DNA from: JALZBN01 sp035525375
Lineage (GTDB): Bacteria > Actinomycetota > Acidimicrobiia > Acidimicrobiales > AC-14
Assembly: GCA_035525375.1 (NCBI GenBank)
Contig: DATLEI010000009.1
Coordinates: forward strand, 1-7,502
Reading direction: 5' to 3'
Length of the DNA stretch: 7,502 bases
Shown in pieces: positions 5,416 through 7,502 of this stretch. The translations under genes were made by a program, and so were the position numbers. The notes under the pieces are model-generated. The model had not been told where the DNA came from and made no database searches. It saw only the letters and a list, made by a program, of their open reading frames with translations. Position 1 is the first letter of the stretch. The number at the start of each line of letters is the position of its first letter.

Positions 5416-6261
5416 ACCCCGGAGCGCCGCCGGAGGGCCGTGGTGGCCCTCGTGGATCGCTTCGGGGTCTCCGAACGCCGAGCGTGTGCAGTGACCGGCC
5501 AGCACCGCTCGACCCAGCGCCTGGCGTGTCAGCCGATGCCGGACGAAGAGGCGAAGCTGCGTCGACGCCTGCGCGACATCGCCCGAGAGCATCCCCGCTG
5601 GGGCTGGAAGACGGCGCACAGCATCCTGCTCAGGGAGGGCTGGGCCATCAACCGCAAGCGCACACAGCGCCTGTGACGCTGTGAGGGGCTGCGACGCCCC
5701 GCTCCCTGCAAGCGCAAGCACCGCCGGCCCGAGGGCGGCGGAGAGCTCCTACGCGCCGAGCGCCCCGACCACGTCTGGGCTCTCGACTTCCAGTTCGACG
5801 AGACCGCTGACCACCGGCGGCTGAAGCTGCTGAATATTCTCGACGAGCACACCCGGGAGGCTCTGGCCATGCGGGTGGGCCGCAGCTGCGACGCCGATCA
5901 GGCCGTCGCCGTCATCGAGGCCCTCGTCGTCGAGCGGGGAGCACCCGGGCACCTGCGCATGGACGATGGTCCCGAGCTCAACGCGTGGGCACTGAGGGAC
6001 TGGTGTCGGCTGGCCGGCACCATCACCACCCACATCGAGCCGGGATCGCCCTGGGAGAACCCTTTCGTCGAGAGCTTCAACGGCCGGGTCCGTGACGAGC
6101 TCCTCAACGTCGAGGAGTTCGGCTCACTCCTCGAGGCCCAGGTCGTTGTCGAAGCCTGGAGGACCGAGTACAACACCTACCGGCCCCACTCCTCTGTCGG
6201 CGGTCTCACCCCCGTCGAGTACGCCAAGAAGTGGACCATCACCCAACCAGCGCTCCCGTAG
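5416..6261 (+). pseudogene. IS3-family transposase OrfB (DDE), interrupted by TGA
   Basis: The frame begins TPERRRRAVVALVDRFGVSE right after the orfA stop, with possible GTG starts at 5437 and 5440. It continues through RACAVTGQHRSTQR, the HTH_21-like PRWGWKTAHSILLREGW and RKRTQRL to a TGA at 5674-5676, where relatives have Trp in RLWREEGLR. The same frame then encodes the rve integrase core: WALDFQFDE (Asp codon 5785), MDDGPEL (Asp codon 5962) and FVESFNGRVRDELL (Glu codon 6070). The last two are separated by 35 residues, the IS3 DD(35)E signature. It ends NTYRPHSSVGGLTPVEYAKK at the C-terminus and stops at 6259-6261. All three catalytic residues remain, so only the nonsense codon, and possibly the lost frame relation to orfA, disables it. 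Confidence 0.92.
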
Positions 6262-6354
6262 CAACTGGACCATTTACCGGGTTCCCCCCACCCGTCGCGG
6301 ACGCGCACCCGGGCCCGGCCGGACGCTGGTGGGGTCGGGAGGAGCGGGCCGGAT

Positions 6355-6379
6355 GTAATTTATCTCGGTAATAAATTAC
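6355..6379. promoter_or_regulatory. AT-rich palindrome, probable MarR operator
   Basis: GTAATTTAT (6355-6363) and ATAAATTAC (6371-6379) form a perfect 9-bp inverted repeat with a 7-nt spacer. It is strikingly AT-rich inside GC-rich DNA and abuts the -35 box of the downstream promoter. MarR-family dimers typically bind palindromes of about this size near their own promoters, and the second gene of the operon encodes a MarR protein, so autoregulation is inferred. Confidence 0.6.
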
Positions 6380-6408
6380 TTGACTCGGAGACGAGCTTCT
6401 TGGATACT
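6380..6408 (+). promoter_or_regulatory. Sigma-70-type promoter of the ABM-like/MarR operon
   Basis: TTGACT (6380-6385) and GATACT (6403-6408) are separated by 17 bp, matching the vegetative consensus at 5/6 and 4/6 positions. Transcription would start near 6415, giving a leader of about 37 nt. AGGGGG (6440-6445) is the ribosome binding site, 6 nt before the ATG at 6452. The 9-7-9 palindrome lies immediately upstream. Confidence 0.6.
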
Positions 6409-6451
6409 GGGCATATCGAGGCAGAGCGCCTCGCGAAATAGGGGGAACGAG

Positions 6452-6724
6452 ATGAGCGCAACCTTGGCCGTCCGTCATAGCGTCGCCGACTATGCGACCT
6501 GGCTCGTCGCCTACAAGGAGGCCGAGACCATCCGGGACAAGCACGGCTGCACCGCCGAACAGGTGTACCGCCTGCCCGCCGACGGCAACGACGTCTTCGT
6601 CACCCACGACTTTCCGACAGCGGCGCAGGCCGAGGCGTTCGCAGCCGACCCCGACCTCAGCGCTGCGATGGAGCGCGGTGGAGTGACCTCGGCGCCCAGA
6701 ATTGAGATCTTCGAGCGTGCCTGA
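6452..6724 (+). CDS. ABM-like dimeric alpha/beta-barrel protein (small monooxygenase/cyclase-like)
   Basis: The protein has 90 residues from the ATG at 6452, chosen for its strong AGGGGG ribosome binding site. The open frame extends back to 6380, but that stretch is promoter. It starts SATLAVRHSVADYATWLVAY, with helix KEAETIRDKHGC, a central strand region NDVFVTHDFPTAAQAEAFAA, helix DPDLSAAMERGGV and final strand PRIEIFERA. This is the compact ferredoxin-like plan of dimeric alpha/beta-barrel proteins such as antibiotic-biosynthesis monooxygenases, where DPDLxxAM near the C-terminus is common. Such proteins act on aromatic or polyketide-like molecules, but many are uncharacterised and no catalytic residue can be named here. 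It is the first gene of an operon: its stop overlaps the MarR start by 8 nt. Detoxification or sensing of a MarR ligand is a reasonable guess. Confidence 0.85.
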   Translation: MSATLAVRHSVADYATWLVAYKEAETIRDKHGCTAEQVYRLPADGNDVFVTHDFPTAAQAEAFAADPDLSAAMERGGVTSAPRIEIFERA

Positions 6725-7322
6725 CGCACGACGCCTGCGCCGGCCGGGGAAAGCGGGGGCGACCCCGGCCTCCCCGGCCGCGCTGGGCGTCGTGAAGGTC
6801 GGCGACCACTTCACAGACGAGTACCCCGACGGTGATCCGCTGGCGGCGGAGACGCTGGCCACCCTCGTGCGGGCGGGTCAAGCCATCACTGCTGAGCTCA
6901 CCCGGGCCATGCTCGCCACCTACGGCGTGCCACAACCGGTCATGACCTGCCTGGCGGTCATCGAAGGCGCCGACACCCCGATGACGCCAAGCGAGATCAG
7001 CGAGCGGATGCTGCACTCATCAGCCACGGTCACGAATACGCTCGACGCGCTCGAGCGTCAGGGGTGGGCGCGCCGCATCCCCAACCCGGACGACCGCCGC
7101 AGCGTCCTGGTCGAGATCACGCCTGAGGGCCAAGCTGTCGCCGACCGCTTCCTGCCCGGCATCCGGGTGTTGGAGCAGTTGATGCTCGCCGAGCTCACGA
7201 GCGGCGAGCGCACCACGCTGCTGAGGCTCCTCGCCAAGGTGCTAAAGGGCACCGCTGCGGTCGCCGCCGCCGAGCCCATCCCGCTCGAGGGCCGGCGCGT
7301 CCGCCCCGAGCGCCGCCGTTGA
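6717..7322 (+). CDS. MarR-family transcriptional regulator
   Basis: The protein has 201 residues from the GTG at 6717, which overlaps the preceding stop and suggests translational coupling. A TTG at 6702 and a GTG at 6792 are alternatives, and the first ~25 residues (PGKAGATPASPAA) are low-complexity and not part of the domain. Helices at ~43-85 are followed by the winged helix: MTPSEISERMLHSSATVTNT (89-108, recognition helix SSATVTNTLDALERQGW) and the wing RRIPNPDDRRSVLVEITPEG (119-138), whose Asp-Asp-Arg-Arg is the MarR hallmark. The final helices (VLEQLMLAELTSGERTTLLR) form the dimer interface. Residues 178-201 are a basic tail. MarR dimers usually repress their own operon and release DNA on binding small phenolic or oxidant ligands; the palindrome at 6355-6379 is the obvious target. 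Confidence 0.93.
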   Translation: MPDARRLRRPGKAGATPASPAALGVVKVGDHFTDEYPDGDPLAAETLATLVRAGQAITAELTRAMLATYGVPQPVMTCLAVIEGADTPMTPSEISERMLHSSATVTNTLDALERQGWARRIPNPDDRRSVLVEITPEGQAVADRFLPGIRVLEQLMLAELTSGERTTLLRLLAKVLKGTAAVAAAEPIPLEGRRVRPERRR

Positions 7323-7432
7323 AACCCACTGGGCGAGCGCCAGATCCAATTGACCGGGGCGAGACCCTCGCGGCGCGCCCTCCGCCGCCTTCGGTGACCC
7401 GCCGACCACACTCAGAAGAGGAGCCGACGAAC

Positions 7433-7502
7433 ATGGACATCGACCTCATGGGAATCACCACGACCCAGATCGGCCAGCTCGCCGACCCCACCTTCGGCGT
7501 CG
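7433..7502 (+). CDS. Start of an unidentified gene, cut by the window end
   Basis: An ATG at 7433-7435 with AGAGGAG at 7417-7423 (9 nt spacing) opens a frame that stays open to the window end. The visible 23 residues are MDIDLMGITTTQIGQLADPT followed by FGV. They show no signal peptide and no motif I can assign. The gene lies 110 nt after the MarR stop on the same strand. It may be the target of the MarR protein, but no separate promoter was identified in the gap. Confidence 0.65.
   Translation, partial: MDIDLMGITTTQIGQLADPTFGV

Larger units (their letters stand above)
5091..6291 (+). mobile_element. IS3-family insertion sequence, degenerate
   Basis: Two consecutive transposase genes (orfA with helix-turn-helix and leucine-rich helix, orfB with a DDE integrase core of DD(35)E spacing) identify an IS3-family element. 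The ends are not certain. The right flank after the orfB stop carries TGGACC...GGGTTCCCCCCAC (6265-6291), which resembles the terminal sequence of relatives. A weak left partner is TGTGGGAGTCC at 5091-5101, matching the reverse complement only in part. No target-site duplication could be fixed. Both transposase genes contain stop codons, so the copy should not move by itself. Bases 6292-6354 after it are GC-rich, with several short inverted repeats (for example CCCCACC 6286-6292 with GGTGGGG 6328-6334) and no gene. Confidence 0.75.

Noticed and set aside
5674..5676. TGA read as Trp (alternative code or recoding)
   Set aside because: Only one case, in a mobile element that also carries a TAG; the methyltransferase, kinase and ABM-like genes end normally at TGA, and nothing suggests an altered code.
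5029..5721. Minus-strand ORF of 230 codons across the transposase
   Set aside because: Shadow of orfA/orfB; the plus strand carries the full IS3 transposase text.

Overview
The window is high-GC DNA with coding style (GC-rich third positions, GTG/TTG starts) typical of Actinobacteria. The integrase and transposase wording also fits actinobacterial families. No rRNA, tRNA or CRISPR is visible. Organism placement below phylum level is not possible from this sequence.

Layout. Bases 1-750 (minus strand) are a gene graveyard: a tyrosine-recombinase integrase with two frameshifts, missing its N-terminus and cut by the window start. It is joined directly to the first ~50 residues of a 2H-phosphoesterase (2'-5' RNA ligase-like) gene. 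Next on the minus strand come an intact MerR-GNAT fusion regulator/acetyltransferase (943-1893), with a recognisable MerR-type promoter in front of it, and a DUF402-family protein (2049-2621). A ~285-bp divergent intergenic region holding a 19-bp tandem duplication separates these from two plus-strand genes: a small P-loop kinase-like ATPase (2907-3437) and a class I SAM-dependent methyltransferase (3658-4377). The methyltransferase leader can pair in several mutually exclusive ways. A convergent minus-strand gene of unknown function follows (4444-4872).

Bases ~5091-6291 are an IS3-family insertion sequence. Its transposase keeps the DD(35)E spacing but is broken by an in-frame TAG in orfA and an in-frame TGA in orfB, so it is very probably dead. 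Downstream lies a compact plus-strand operon: an AT-rich 9-7-9 palindrome, a good -35/-10 promoter, a 90-residue ABM-like alpha/beta-barrel protein (6452-6724) and an overlapping MarR regulator (6717-7322). A further gene begins at 7433 and runs off the end.

How the genes work together: only the ABM-like/MarR pair shows clear operon logic (shared promoter, 8-nt overlap, probable autoregulation). The other genes look like independent accessory genes in a region that has repeatedly received and lost mobile DNA. I do not see convincing evidence of a wholly new multi-gene system. The most testable signals are the two operator/promoter sites (1910-1940 and 6355-6408), the methyltransferase leader, and the chimeric 2H/integrase junction.
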